NCBI GenBank assembly: GCA_016720655.1
Contig: JADKKE010000005.1
Coordinates: forward strand, 1 to 64,000
Direction of reading: 5' to 3'
Origin: Bacteroidota bacterium
GTDB taxonomy: Bacteria; Bacteroidota; Bacteroidia; AKYH767-A; 2013-40CM-41-45
DNA length: 64,000 nt
Below are positions 39,036 through 48,700 of the stretch, in pieces. Below the pieces are notes generated by a model. That model was not told the origin of the DNA and did no database searches. It saw nothing but the letters and a program-made list of their open reading frames with translations. The translations under genes and the position numbers were made by a program. Every line of letters begins with the position of its first letter. Position 1 is the stretch's first letter.

Positions 39036-39776
39036 TCATAGTGAATCCAGTTTGTTGGGGTATTTGAATTGTAGAGTATAAGTATAAGGAGGTTTTATAC
39101 GTTCTTCTTCACCCGTCTGGAGATTTGTAAATTCAAGATAGGAGGCACAATCCAGAATCGCTTCTCCTGTATTGCGAATACGCATCACCAGCAAACGAGC
39201 GCGCTCACCTTCCGCTGCAAGGTCTTTGAAACTCTCTATCTCTGCACTCTTCAGAGTTACTGATGGAGGTGTTTGGAAAACGTGCGCAACGAATTGAAAC
39301 GTTTCGTTAACACCCATTCCAATAGAATTTTTATCATTTGAATCCGGTGCTTTTTTCTCTTTTGTTAATTTGATCCGCATTGCGGCCCATTTCACTTTGT
39401 TAGCATCCGGAGAAGCCGGCACTTGTAAGAGCACCTGAATCTTTTGCGTTTGTCCGGGCTCTATTTCAAAAAACGAAGGAGTCGCACTTAACCAACGCGA
39501 ACAGGAGTTTTCACTTTCACCTGCATCCATAAATCTGCTTTTCCCTTCGATGCCCGCAGGTTCGAAATCTGAAAAGAGGACAGTAAAGGATTGACGTACG
39601 GTAGAATTATTTGTTACATTAATTTCCTGTGTTTTGTATTCACCCATCCCTACCTTATAATAGAGACGACTTGGCGAAATCGAAACGCTTTGTGCTTTTG
39701 CGGGTTGAAAGCCACTGATGAACAGAAATAATGTCGCAATGAGAATTTGTTTTAATTTGTGCATTTGGGTATCCAT
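39036..39776 (-). CDS. PapD-like periplasmic chaperone protein
   Basis: 246 aa with signal peptide (LKQILIATLFLFISGFQPAKAQ, start 39776 or 39764). The mature N-terminus SVSISPSRLYYKVGMGEYKT followed by NNSTVRQSFTVLFSDFEP is an immunoglobulin-like strand layout seen in fimbrial chaperones and in DUF916-type proteins of Gram-positives. FEIEPGQTQKIQVLLQVP and VKWAAMRIKLTKEK form the next strands, and a second Ig-like domain covers about residues 150-246 (VTLKSAEIESF, MRIRNTGEAILDC). It is expected to bind and stabilise the small secreted proteins encoded downstream. It follows the barrel gene by 51 bp. I could not locate the PapD Arg/Lys anchor pair with certainty. Confidence 0.65.
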   Translation of the reverse strand: MDTQMHKLKQILIATLFLFISGFQPAKAQSVSISPSRLYYKVGMGEYKTQEINVTNNSTVRQSFTVLFSDFEPAGIEGKSRFMDAGESENSCSRWLSATPSFFEIEPGQTQKIQVLLQVPASPDANKVKWAAMRIKLTKEKKAPDSNDKNSIGMGVNETFQFVAHVFQTPPSVTLKSAEIESFKDLAAEGERARLLVMRIRNTGEAILDCASYLEFTNLQTGEEERIKPPYTYTLQFKYPNKLDSL

Positions 39777-39827
39777 TTCAGGTTTTTATACATCTTCTTA
39801 AACGGAAATTCTTTTCAGAGGTTTGTA

Positions 39828-42785
39828 TTATTTAATGAGTTCACCTTCGCTATTGAACTTTTTTATCTCCATTTTTCTTCGTTTTTCTGCAACATTGAAA
39901 GTGACACTATAATTGTCAATCGGGTGTGTGAGGTCCAGATTCATTTTACTCTGAACGAAAACCAATTTATTTCCCAGGGCAGCATCGTTAATCGCTAATA
40001 TGTATACACCCATTGGAAGGAAGAGCGAAAACTGACCGGCCCTGTCTGTTAAACAAGAAAATGTTTTTCCTGCAGAGTCAATCGCCGTTACCCTGATTCT
40101 GGATAAATCCATACTTCCTTCTTCATTGGAATATTTATCCCGGGAAATGAGTACAGAACCATTCAACTTTATTCCTCTGCTCAGGGGAAGAAAAATCGTG
40201 TTCCGTTTATCAATCTGAATTTCAACACTGTTTACATCAAACCATTCTCCCTGGTTCACAAGAGGCGTAGCTTTCATCAGGTATACTCCCGGCGTCATGT
40301 TGTCATAGAAAATCTCACCTTTCATATCGGTGACAAATTCCTCTGATGCATCGCGACCTATAGATAATGTGTCAGGTCTGTCTGTAGGCGGACTTTTTTT
40401 CCGAATGCTAACCAGCATATTTTCCACTCCTTCTTCATTCCTGTCTTGCTTTCCATTCCCATTGATGTCCTTGAAAACAATGACACGAACACTGTAGAAT
40501 TTTTTTCCAGGTATTGGAATTCCAATTTGTTTCTTGACACCAAATCCCATGTTCAATTCCTGAGAAGTCAGTTTTTCAAAAGGAGCCCTGCTCTGAATAT
40601 CATCCAGCATCGGATTCGCGCCTTGTGAATTGCTGAAGAAGGATGCATAAACAGAAAAACGGAAACCACTCTTTGTATAATAGAAGAGTTCCGGTCTCAA
40701 ACGGAAATTAAATTTCTTGTAAAATGTTTCGTACAAAATATTGCTCGTCGTTGTAAGTAGGAATTTTCCTTGTCCGAACCAGTAATCGTAAGCAGCATTG
40801 GCATGCACCGCTTGAGGATTGATACGATGATTGATAAAACGCAATTGTTCGGAAAGCTGATTGGGTCCGTAGAAATAACGGACATTCACAAAGAATCTTT
40901 CCCACCGTGCCAGCACACTCAATCGTGACATGAAGAAAGATGGAAGATCGTAATCCGGGAGCGTAGCATAGCCCATGAATAAATTTGTCGACAATTTCGC
41001 AGCACCGGAATTCCGGATACTGTATTCGAATCCGGAACCGTATGTATTTACACGAAGCTGGAGATTCTCATCCTCCATATACATGGGCTTAATCGCCACC
41101 ATGGCTGTTGGCGTACTAATTCCCCAACGTAATTCGTACCGATCGGAGCGGATATAATTTCCAGCTTGCAATACACCATTAATATAGAAAGATGGTCTTT
41201 GTCTGAAATTTTGAGTGCTGAATGAAAAATTATTTTGTCTGTTCAGCGTGTAGGTCGTTCGTGTTGCATACATCTTTACACCACGAGCAAGAGCGTAGTT
41301 GGGTGAACCTTGCATTGTCGATGCGGAAAAACTCAAGGCATCCCGATTTCCGGCATAACTCAAATCATAACCGTAACCCGGACGAAGTGCTCCATTGCCT
41401 GCTGCCGGAGTCCACAATTCCATGCTGTAACCACCACCGGCAGAAATCTGATGATGCGAATTGACTTTCCAACTGGCAAAAGTATTTGCAAGTGCAGTGG
41501 CAATATCCAATGCAGAATGTTTCTGGTAACTGAGGTAATTGCTCCAGGTAATTTTTTTCAATTGCAAGCGATGATAAAATCCATATCCTTCAGAAGTATG
41601 GGAACGAAAAAAATACGGAGAGCGAACGATCATGGCGCCGATGGTATTTCTGCCAATCGTATAAGACCCTTTAAAGCCACGTCCGCTAAGCAAACTTCTT
41701 CCCCAACCATTCACTTCACCTGCTTCAAAAGTCATCCGGTTTGAAAAATATCCGATGTAATGATTAGTACCGAGGTAACTGTTTTCATCCAGAAAATTTG
41801 TGACAAAAACCGATTGTAATCTGTAGGTCAGGAAACGATCTTCTCCAAAGGTGGTACTGCCATAAGCATCCAGCGCCATCGTTGTTCCATCCGAGAGGAC
41901 ATCGTACACATTCGCTTCGAGAGTTACCGGTAAAGCCGTATGACTGAATTCATTTTTTTGTCCGCGATTCCCGACCCGATTGAATTGCACTGTGCCTGTC
42001 CAGCTCTGATTGTTCGTACCGGATGTGCTCCGGGCCATTACCTGGATTGGAAAAGATTCGCGCGGACTGTAAGCAGAAACAGCTCCGTCTTTTTTTCCGG
42101 CGTATGCATTTTTATCCGCGATGCGATGTACCGTAAAAAGTATCGTTGTGTCTGCACCAACTACCAATGGAACTGTGAAAGATAAAAGTGCAGGTTGATC
42201 GTTTTCGGCTGAGAACAACTGAAGGTGCCTGTCAGGCAGCATGGTCACCCGAATATTCTCTTCCGAATTACCCAGATTCTGCAAACGGATTTTAAACCCA
42301 CTTGAATCAACGTGGTTCACAAAATAAATCTGCTTCAGTGGAAGCAAAGCTTTCCATTGCGAATTTGCATGAATGTCGACATACCAGTTCTGAGCAGCGA
42401 ATTGTAAGCCTTTGTCGGAAACAAGAAGAATTGTGATGATGTAACTGGTTCCACCCTTGCTAAGCTTTTGAGGAATTACCCGAACCGGAATAAAAATAGA
42501 ATCATTGGTATTAATAAGCATATCATCCTCATGACCTCCAAGCAATTGCCAGCCAGCAGGAAGAGAATAATCAAGATGAAAATGAACAGGTTTTCCCGTA
42601 TAATTAGCAACTTTCAGAACATTCGAAGCCACTTCGCTGGCATCCTGAACTGTATTATTTCTGACCAAAGCTGTCTGAATTCCATACGAAGCAGATTCAG
42701 CCTGAACCCAAGAAAAAAGCAAGCACACAGTCACAAGAATGTGACTGAGGCTGAGCAATTTCCGTTTTAAAGACTTCGGGTTCAT
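39828..42785 (-). CDS. Usher-like outer-membrane beta-barrel with SdrD B-type C-terminal modules
   Basis: 985 aa. Signal peptide (LLSLSHILVTVCLLFSWVQAES), then two Ig-like domains (residues about 25-270). Residues about 280-760 alternate short hydrophobic/polar strands rich in Tyr, Phe, Asn and Gly (RFLTYRLQSVFVTNF, NTIGAMIVRSPYFFRS, FEYSIRNSGAAKLSTNLFMG) and look like a large transmembrane barrel. Two beta-sandwich modules close the protein: an SdrD B-like domain (VFKDINGNGKQDRNEEG) and a carboxypeptidase-regulatory-like one (FSCLTDRAGQFSLFLPMGVY). Barrel plus C-terminal sandwiches is also the plan of fimbrial ushers. It heads an operon with a PapD-like chaperone and two subunit-like proteins. 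No usher family signature was recognised, so this is an architectural analogy. Confidence 0.6.
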   Translation of the reverse strand: MNPKSLKRKLLSLSHILVTVCLLFSWVQAESASYGIQTALVRNNTVQDASEVASNVLKVANYTGKPVHFHLDYSLPAGWQLLGGHEDDMLINTNDSIFIPVRVIPQKLSKGGTSYIITILLVSDKGLQFAAQNWYVDIHANSQWKALLPLKQIYFVNHVDSSGFKIRLQNLGNSEENIRVTMLPDRHLQLFSAENDQPALLSFTVPLVVGADTTILFTVHRIADKNAYAGKKDGAVSAYSPRESFPIQVMARSTSGTNNQSWTGTVQFNRVGNRGQKNEFSHTALPVTLEANVYDVLSDGTTMALDAYGSTTFGEDRFLTYRLQSVFVTNFLDENSYLGTNHYIGYFSNRMTFEAGEVNGWGRSLLSGRGFKGSYTIGRNTIGAMIVRSPYFFRSHTSEGYGFYHRLQLKKITWSNYLSYQKHSALDIATALANTFASWKVNSHHQISAGGGYSMELWTPAAGNGALRPGYGYDLSYAGNRDALSFSASTMQGSPNYALARGVKMYATRTTYTLNRQNNFSFSTQNFRQRPSFYINGVLQAGNYIRSDRYELRWGISTPTAMVAIKPMYMEDENLQLRVNTYGSGFEYSIRNSGAAKLSTNLFMGYATLPDYDLPSFFMSRLSVLARWERFFVNVRYFYGPNQLSEQLRFINHRINPQAVHANAAYDYWFGQGKFLLTTTSNILYETFYKKFNFRLRPELFYYTKSGFRFSVYASFFSNSQGANPMLDDIQSRAPFEKLTSQELNMGFGVKKQIGIPIPGKKFYSVRVIVFKDINGNGKQDRNEEGVENMLVSIRKKSPPTDRPDTLSIGRDASEEFVTDMKGEIFYDNMTPGVYLMKATPLVNQGEWFDVNSVEIQIDKRNTIFLPLSRGIKLNGSVLISRDKYSNEEGSMDLSRIRVTAIDSAGKTFSCLTDRAGQFSLFLPMGVYILAINDAALGNKLVFVQSKMNLDLTHPIDNYSVTFNVAEKRRKMEIKKFNSEGELIK

Positions 42786-43240
42786 TATATACTAATAACG
42801 CTCAGAAGTCTTCAACGATACCACAAAATGGATCAGGAACTTACATTTTCAGCATTCTTTTGGAGGCTGCATGAAGAATTGCATTTGATTATCAAAAACA
42901 ATTGATCATTTTCAAAAGTGTAAGAATGAGCATCAAAATTTAAAAAAGGAAGATCGCGAATTGAAAAAATTTGCAGAATTAAAACGAAATCAGAATTTAA
43001 TCTTCGTTTTAGAAACTGAAATGATTCGATAGGGTTGTAATGAAATTAATCAATCAGACTTTGCTCTGCTTTATTCGTGACTCAATAAAATGCCGGTTTC
43101 AATTATCAAAATGACCTTTGCACATCAAAAGTATAGGTCTGAAAAATTGACAAAACAAACCAGCGACGAAAATAAATTAATGAAGAACATTAAGATCGTT
43201 TAAAAAGATTGTCATTCTAAAAAGTTAAAATTAAAAACTC
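42786..43240. other. 455-bp intergenic region upstream of the usher-like operon
   Basis: AT-rich and without a credible gene. On the minus strand TACTTTTG (43133-43126) matches the -7 consensus; TTTG occurs 17 bp and 22 bp upstream (43154-43151 and 43159-43156), both slightly off the usual 19-21. If used, it would give the usher-like operon a leader of about 340 nt. No riboswitch fold was recognised. Confidence 0.4.
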
Positions 43241-45358
43241 TCAGTTCCCAATGCTCCCATGAGAATCATGATTTAAAGACTTTCTTTTTTCCAAAGCATC
43301 AATGATTTTTTGAAAAAGAATATCCGGTTCAAAGGGTTTCACTATAAAATCATCCATCCCACACTGAAAACATTTCTCCAGCTCAGGGGTAGATCCGTGG
43401 GCTGTCATTGCGATGATCGGAATTTGTTTGTCCCATCCTTTGTCAACATTGCGAATAATGACAGCCGTTTCATATCCGTCCAGTTCAGGCATGAGCAGAT
43501 CCATCAAAACCAAATTGTATTTCCCGGCTTTCAGTTTTTCCAGTGCAATATTTCCATTTTCTGCAACATCAATGGTAAGACTGGAATTCCATTCTTTCAA
43601 TGTATCCACAGCAACCATTTGGTTAAAGGGATTGTCTTCTACCAGGAGAATGTTCAGATTATCCACAGATCCTTTGTTCAAAGCAAGAAATCCCTCACCC
43701 GGTTTTTCAAATGATTGAAGGCCTTTTGATTTCAAAAAATCAATGGTAAAATAAAACTCAGATCCTTTCCCGGGAGAAGAGATCAGTTCAATTTTTGATC
43801 CGAAAAGTTCCGTTAATTTTTTCACAATACCCAATCCCAATCCGGTCCCGCCAAATACGCGTGTAGTAGAATCACTGGCTTGAACAAAAGCATCAAAAAT
43901 CAATTCGTGCTTGTCTTCGGGGATCCCTACTCCACTGTCTTTCACGCTGAACTTAACAGAAACTGTTTCCTCCGTTTCATGAACCTGTGTTGCAGACAAT
44001 ACAATCGATCCATGTTCTGTAAATTTGATGGCATTTGAAATCAGATTTACCAAGACCTGGTCCAGTCGCGTAGAATCACTGCATATTCGGTTCGGAAACA
44101 CGGGGGAAATTCGGAGCTCCAGTTTTACATTATTCGACAGACGTTCTGAATTTTCAAAAGAGTGATAAATGAGTTCAAGATTATCACGAAGGTTGAAGTC
44201 TTCCTTCTCCAACAGAACCTTCCCGGAATCAATTTTTGTCAAATCGAGGATGTCATTCACCAGTGACAAAAGATAATTCGAATTCAAATGAATTACTTTT
44301 GAATATTCCGCTTCCCTCTCCTGAAGTTTATCGGATTTCTCCAGCAGGTTTGAAATCCCGACAATTGCGTTTAAAGGCGTTCGGATTTCATGACTCATGG
44401 TTGTCAGGAATTCTTCCTTCAGCTTGGCCTGTCTTTGCGCATCTTGCTTTTCCTGTTCCAGAATGACGTTTCTCTTCTTCAGATCTTCCGATTCTACCAA
44501 TTCAGTCACGTCACGCGCTGTAGCGTAAATTAATTTGTCTTTCGAATTCGGATATGCATTCCAGCTTATCCACATGTAAGTGCCATCGCGTCTCCGATAC
44601 CTGTTTCTGAAAAATTTCAAATTCTCATGTCGTGTACCAAGATTTTCAAGAACCGAAATTGTTGACGGAATATCTTCGGGATGAACAAAACTCATAAACG
44701 GCACGCCTGTCAATTCTTCTTCTGAATATCCGAGTTCTTTGGTGAATGAAGCACTGATCTTTATAAAATAACCATCCTCCGTTGCAATAACCATGAAATC
44801 ACTGGAGAGTAAAAAAAAGTTTTCAAGAATTGAATTTGCTTTTTCAAGATCTCTTTTCTTTTTGACAAGAACAAAATGGGAAACAACAGAATTGGCAAGT
44901 AATTCCATTGCTTTCTTCTGAAACTCACTCAGATCTTTTGCACGATGATCCAGCACACAAAGTGAACCAAGCACGTATCCATCCGGATCGATCAAGGGAG
45001 CTCCTGCATAAAATTTCAAATAGGGCTTACCGGCAACCAATGGGTTTCTGGAAAAAACATTGTCTTCTGTTGCATTGGGAACAATAAGCATTTCTTTCCC
45101 GAGGATTGTATATTGGCAGAAAGAAGTTTCTCTTGCAGATTCTTTTGCCATAAAACCATAAGCGGACTTAAACCACTGTCGCTTTTCATCAATCAGACTG
45201 ATCAGAGCTATTGGCGTATCACATATTTGTGATGCAAGTTGTGTGATTGCATCCAGACTGCTTTCTGGTGAAGTATCCAAAACTCCATAGGAATGAAGCG
45301 CATTGAGCCTCTGCAATTCATCCTTCGGTATCGATGGAATTAATAATTTTTTCTTCAT
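43241..45358 (-). CDS. Cytosolic hybrid histidine kinase (GAF-PAS-HisKA-HATPase-REC)
   Basis: 705 aa with no membrane segment. A GAF domain (about 20-165; LNALHSYGVLDTSPE and GSLCVLDHRAKDLSEFQ are typical) is followed by a PAS/PAC domain (about 190-300; FLLSSDFMVIATEDGYF, YRRRDGTYMWISW). HisKA contains the phospho-acceptor histidine in TTMSHEIRTPLNAIVG. The ATPase domain has NLISNAIKFTEHGSI, DSGVGIPEDKHELIF and GTGLGLGIVKKL. The C-terminal receiver has NILLVEDNPFNQMVAVD and the acceptor Asp in LVLMDLLMPELDGYE. It probably senses an internal or redox/small-molecule cue and passes phosphate to an unlinked HPt or regulator. Same strand as the surface operon, but 455 bp away; a regulatory link is not shown. 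Confidence 0.92.
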   Translation of the reverse strand: MKKKLLIPSIPKDELQRLNALHSYGVLDTSPESSLDAITQLASQICDTPIALISLIDEKRQWFKSAYGFMAKESARETSFCQYTILGKEMLIVPNATEDNVFSRNPLVAGKPYLKFYAGAPLIDPDGYVLGSLCVLDHRAKDLSEFQKKAMELLANSVVSHFVLVKKKRDLEKANSILENFFLLSSDFMVIATEDGYFIKISASFTKELGYSEEELTGVPFMSFVHPEDIPSTISVLENLGTRHENLKFFRNRYRRRDGTYMWISWNAYPNSKDKLIYATARDVTELVESEDLKKRNVILEQEKQDAQRQAKLKEEFLTTMSHEIRTPLNAIVGISNLLEKSDKLQEREAEYSKVIHLNSNYLLSLVNDILDLTKIDSGKVLLEKEDFNLRDNLELIYHSFENSERLSNNVKLELRISPVFPNRICSDSTRLDQVLVNLISNAIKFTEHGSIVLSATQVHETEETVSVKFSVKDSGVGIPEDKHELIFDAFVQASDSTTRVFGGTGLGLGIVKKLTELFGSKIELISSPGKGSEFYFTIDFLKSKGLQSFEKPGEGFLALNKGSVDNLNILLVEDNPFNQMVAVDTLKEWNSSLTIDVAENGNIALEKLKAGKYNLVLMDLLMPELDGYETAVIIRNVDKGWDKQIPIIAMTAHGSTPELEKCFQCGMDDFIVKPFEPDILFQKIIDALEKRKSLNHDSHGSIGN

Positions 45359-45752
45359 GTGGTATCATTTTAAAATATTCACTGTCAAAATCACAGTGTC
45401 CACACTTTCTCATTCAAATAAAACCAAAGCCTTCAAAAATCAATTCAATCACAACAAAATAAAATTCGATCAAAATTCCTCAACCTTGGGGAACAAGGAG
45501 CTTTCAATTCAATCCTAAAGTAGTCAGGAAAATTCATTTTCGCAAATTTTTAAGCGAAAGATCAAATAACATACCGTGAAATCAGGGAATTTCACACGAA
45601 ATGAATTTTTGACAGGCTTTTTTAATAAACAGCATCGATTCGCACAGACTGAGAAAAACGATACATCTCAAGACCTTGAAGAGATAGATGTTGCAATAGA
45701 ACAAAGTATTGAAAATAGGCCCAAAGAAAAACGAAAAATTTGAACGATTCTA
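45359..45752. other. Intergenic region with a small inverted repeat before the kinase gene
   Basis: 394 bp, AT-rich, no gene seen. CACTGT (45380-45385) and ACAGTG (45393-45398) form an inverted repeat with a 7-bp centre, 22-40 bp upstream of the kinase ATG on the minus strand. It could be a dimeric operator or a leader hairpin. Nothing else stands out. Confidence 0.35.
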
Positions 45753-48700
45753 TCAACGAACAAGCGTCACATGACCAATAAAACGATGTTTCTTCTCGAG
45801 AAAATCAATAACATCGATGACATATTCATACACATCATTTTGACACAATGAATGGTTACCATAATACGTGCCGTCCCATTCCTGTTCTATATCTGTCGAA
45901 TGAAATATCTCCAATCCCCATCTGTCGATAATCCACATTTCATACTTCAGGATCCCGTGACCTTTCGCACTAAAACCATCATTCACACCATTGTTGTTGG
46001 GTGTAAAAGCATTGGGAATATAAATTGTAAAAACATCTTCCACGTGAATTTGTCTGTAAGTTGTATCCGGACAAGCTCCATTGCTTGTCACGATCAGGCG
46101 GATTGTATACGTTCCACTATCCCCGTAAGCATGTGCCGGGTTGGAATTAATGCTATCGACACCTCCGTCACCAAAATCCCAATTCCATGTGATTGCATCC
46201 AGACTAAGATCTGTAAAATTGATCACCGGATTAAAAATCGAAACCTCACTTGTGGAAGGTGAAAAATCCGCCAGTGGATATCCGTAAACAGTTACAACAT
46301 CATTTACAAACAAGTCAGATCTGCATCCCTCCGGACTCACTATTGTCAAACCAACATCGTATGTTCCGGGTTGATCGTAAACGTGTACAGGAGCCGTATC
46401 ATTGGACATTGTCTGATCTCCCAGATTCCACGTAAACAACGAACCTTCGGGAGTACTGGAATAATTTTGAAAATCAACGAGGACAGGTGTACATCCCTCA
46501 ATTGTATGTGGAAGAAACTGAACTTCCGGTAATGGATGAATGATCATGTCTACTTGGTCGTGCACCGGCGGACTGCATCCATCCGTCACAGTAACGACAA
46601 AAGAAGAATCGTGAGAAGGACTAACAGTCGCGGATGCGCTGTTGATCAGGCTATCGTTCCAGGAATAGGAATAGGGACCACCATTGCCACCTGCTGCATT
46701 CGCATTGATCGGTGCGCTATTGCCTGCACACATTTCAATATCGCCGGTGGCTTGCACCTGAAGAGGAGGAAAAACAGGAAGTATGATCACCTGCGGTTCA
46801 GTCGGACAATTAAAGGCATCCGAAACACTCACAGTATAGGTGGAAGTAGTCAAGGGTGATGCTTGTGTTGAAACAGTAGTATCACCGGTACTCCACAAAT
46901 AGGAATACGGAGAAGTTCCACCGGAAACATTTACTTCCAGCAAAGCAGATTGGCCAATACAAATTGTATCGGGAACATTCCCCTGAATTGCAAGTGGTGC
47001 CGCCTGAACAATATTCACCGACGCAGTCGACACACAAGCATTATGATCGGTGACTGTCACCTCGTATAATCCTACATTCAGATTACTGAGCTGACTACTT
47101 GTTTCAGCTCCCGGGGACCATAAGTAAGAATACGCCGGTGTTCCACCATTCACATCCACTTGAGCAGTACCACTTGCCGCACCAAAACAAGAAACCGGTG
47201 TTGTGATTGTTGCCAATTCCAATGGTTCCGGTTGCAGCACTTCTGAAGAATCGATTTTAACACATCCATTTGTGTCCCTCACAGTGACATAATATGTTCC
47301 GGAAAAAAGTCCGGAAACCAATGCCGCATTCACTCCTCCCGGCGTCCAGTGGTAATTGTACCCGGGCGAACCTCCCTGAGCCAGGACGGATACCGAACCT
47401 GTCGGTGTACCATTGCAGGCTGCCGGCAAGGAGTTCGTGACTGTGTGAATTGCCGGAGGTTGCGAGACAATGGCTCTGTCAGTATGCTGACAACCATTTT
47501 CATCAGTAACGGTAAGCGTATATGTATTCGCGGAAAGCCCTGAGATCGTTGCGGAGCTTGAACCGGTAGGTGACCAAAGGTATTGATACGGAGGTACTCC
47601 TCCGGTTGCAAGTGCCTGAGCTGTACCATCGGAAGAACCGTTACACAAAGCTGGTGTGGCAGAAAGGACTGTAACAATAGCCTCCGGCTGAACAATTGTG
47701 AGTGTATCCATTGCTGAGCATCCATTCACATCGACAACAACAACTGTATAACTCCCGGAGCTCAGATTTGAAGCAACAGCTGCATTTTTTCCGGAAGGAG
47801 ACCAATGAATTTGGTACGGAGCGATTCCGGATAGAACTGTCACCGTCGCTTCTCCCTGATTGCCGCCATTACACAAAACATTTTGGTCAACGTTTGCTGA
47901 AATACTTGGTCCGGCACGGGAGGGAATATTGGCCTGGGCTGTTTTTGTACATCCATTGCCATCCGTCACGCGCACAGTATAAATTCCTGTTGGCAAACCC
48001 ACTGTTGTTGCGCCATTTCCGCCCGCAGGATTCCAGGAATACAAGTAGGCCGGTGTTCCGCCTTGTACGTTGACTGTCGCCGAACCATCACTTACTCCAC
48101 AGGTTGCGGCTAAAGAATTCGTTGCTAACACCAATGCGGTTGGCTGACTCACCATTGCTGTATTCGATGCAGTGCATGAATGTGCATCGGTTACAACAAC
48201 AGTATAATTTGCGGAAGGAATTGCAGTCATTGATGAGCCAGTTCCTCCCAGCGGTGTCCATGCATAGGAATAGGCTGCCGTTCCTCCACTCACCCCAACG
48301 GCGACAGAACCGGAATTTCCACCGTTACAAAGTGCAGGAGATGTAACCAGATTCAGATTGAGTGCTGTCGGTTCCGTTACACTCACCGAACTGGTTTCAG
48401 TACAACCGAGTGCGTCCCTGACAGTGACTGTATAATTTCCCGCAGCCAATCCCTGAACAGTATCAACCACAACACCACCTGGAAACCATGAATAGGAATA
48501 TCCCGGAGTTCCTCCATTTGCAATTACCATGGCGATCCCATCTGTTGAACCATTGCACAAGGCAGGAATCATCGACGATGAAACCCGGACTGCAGTGGGT
48601 TCATTTACTATCGTTGAGATTGAAACAGTACAACCTGCATCATCCGTTACTGTAACTGTATATGTACCGGCTGCTAAGCCAGTAGCTGTAACTCCGCTTC

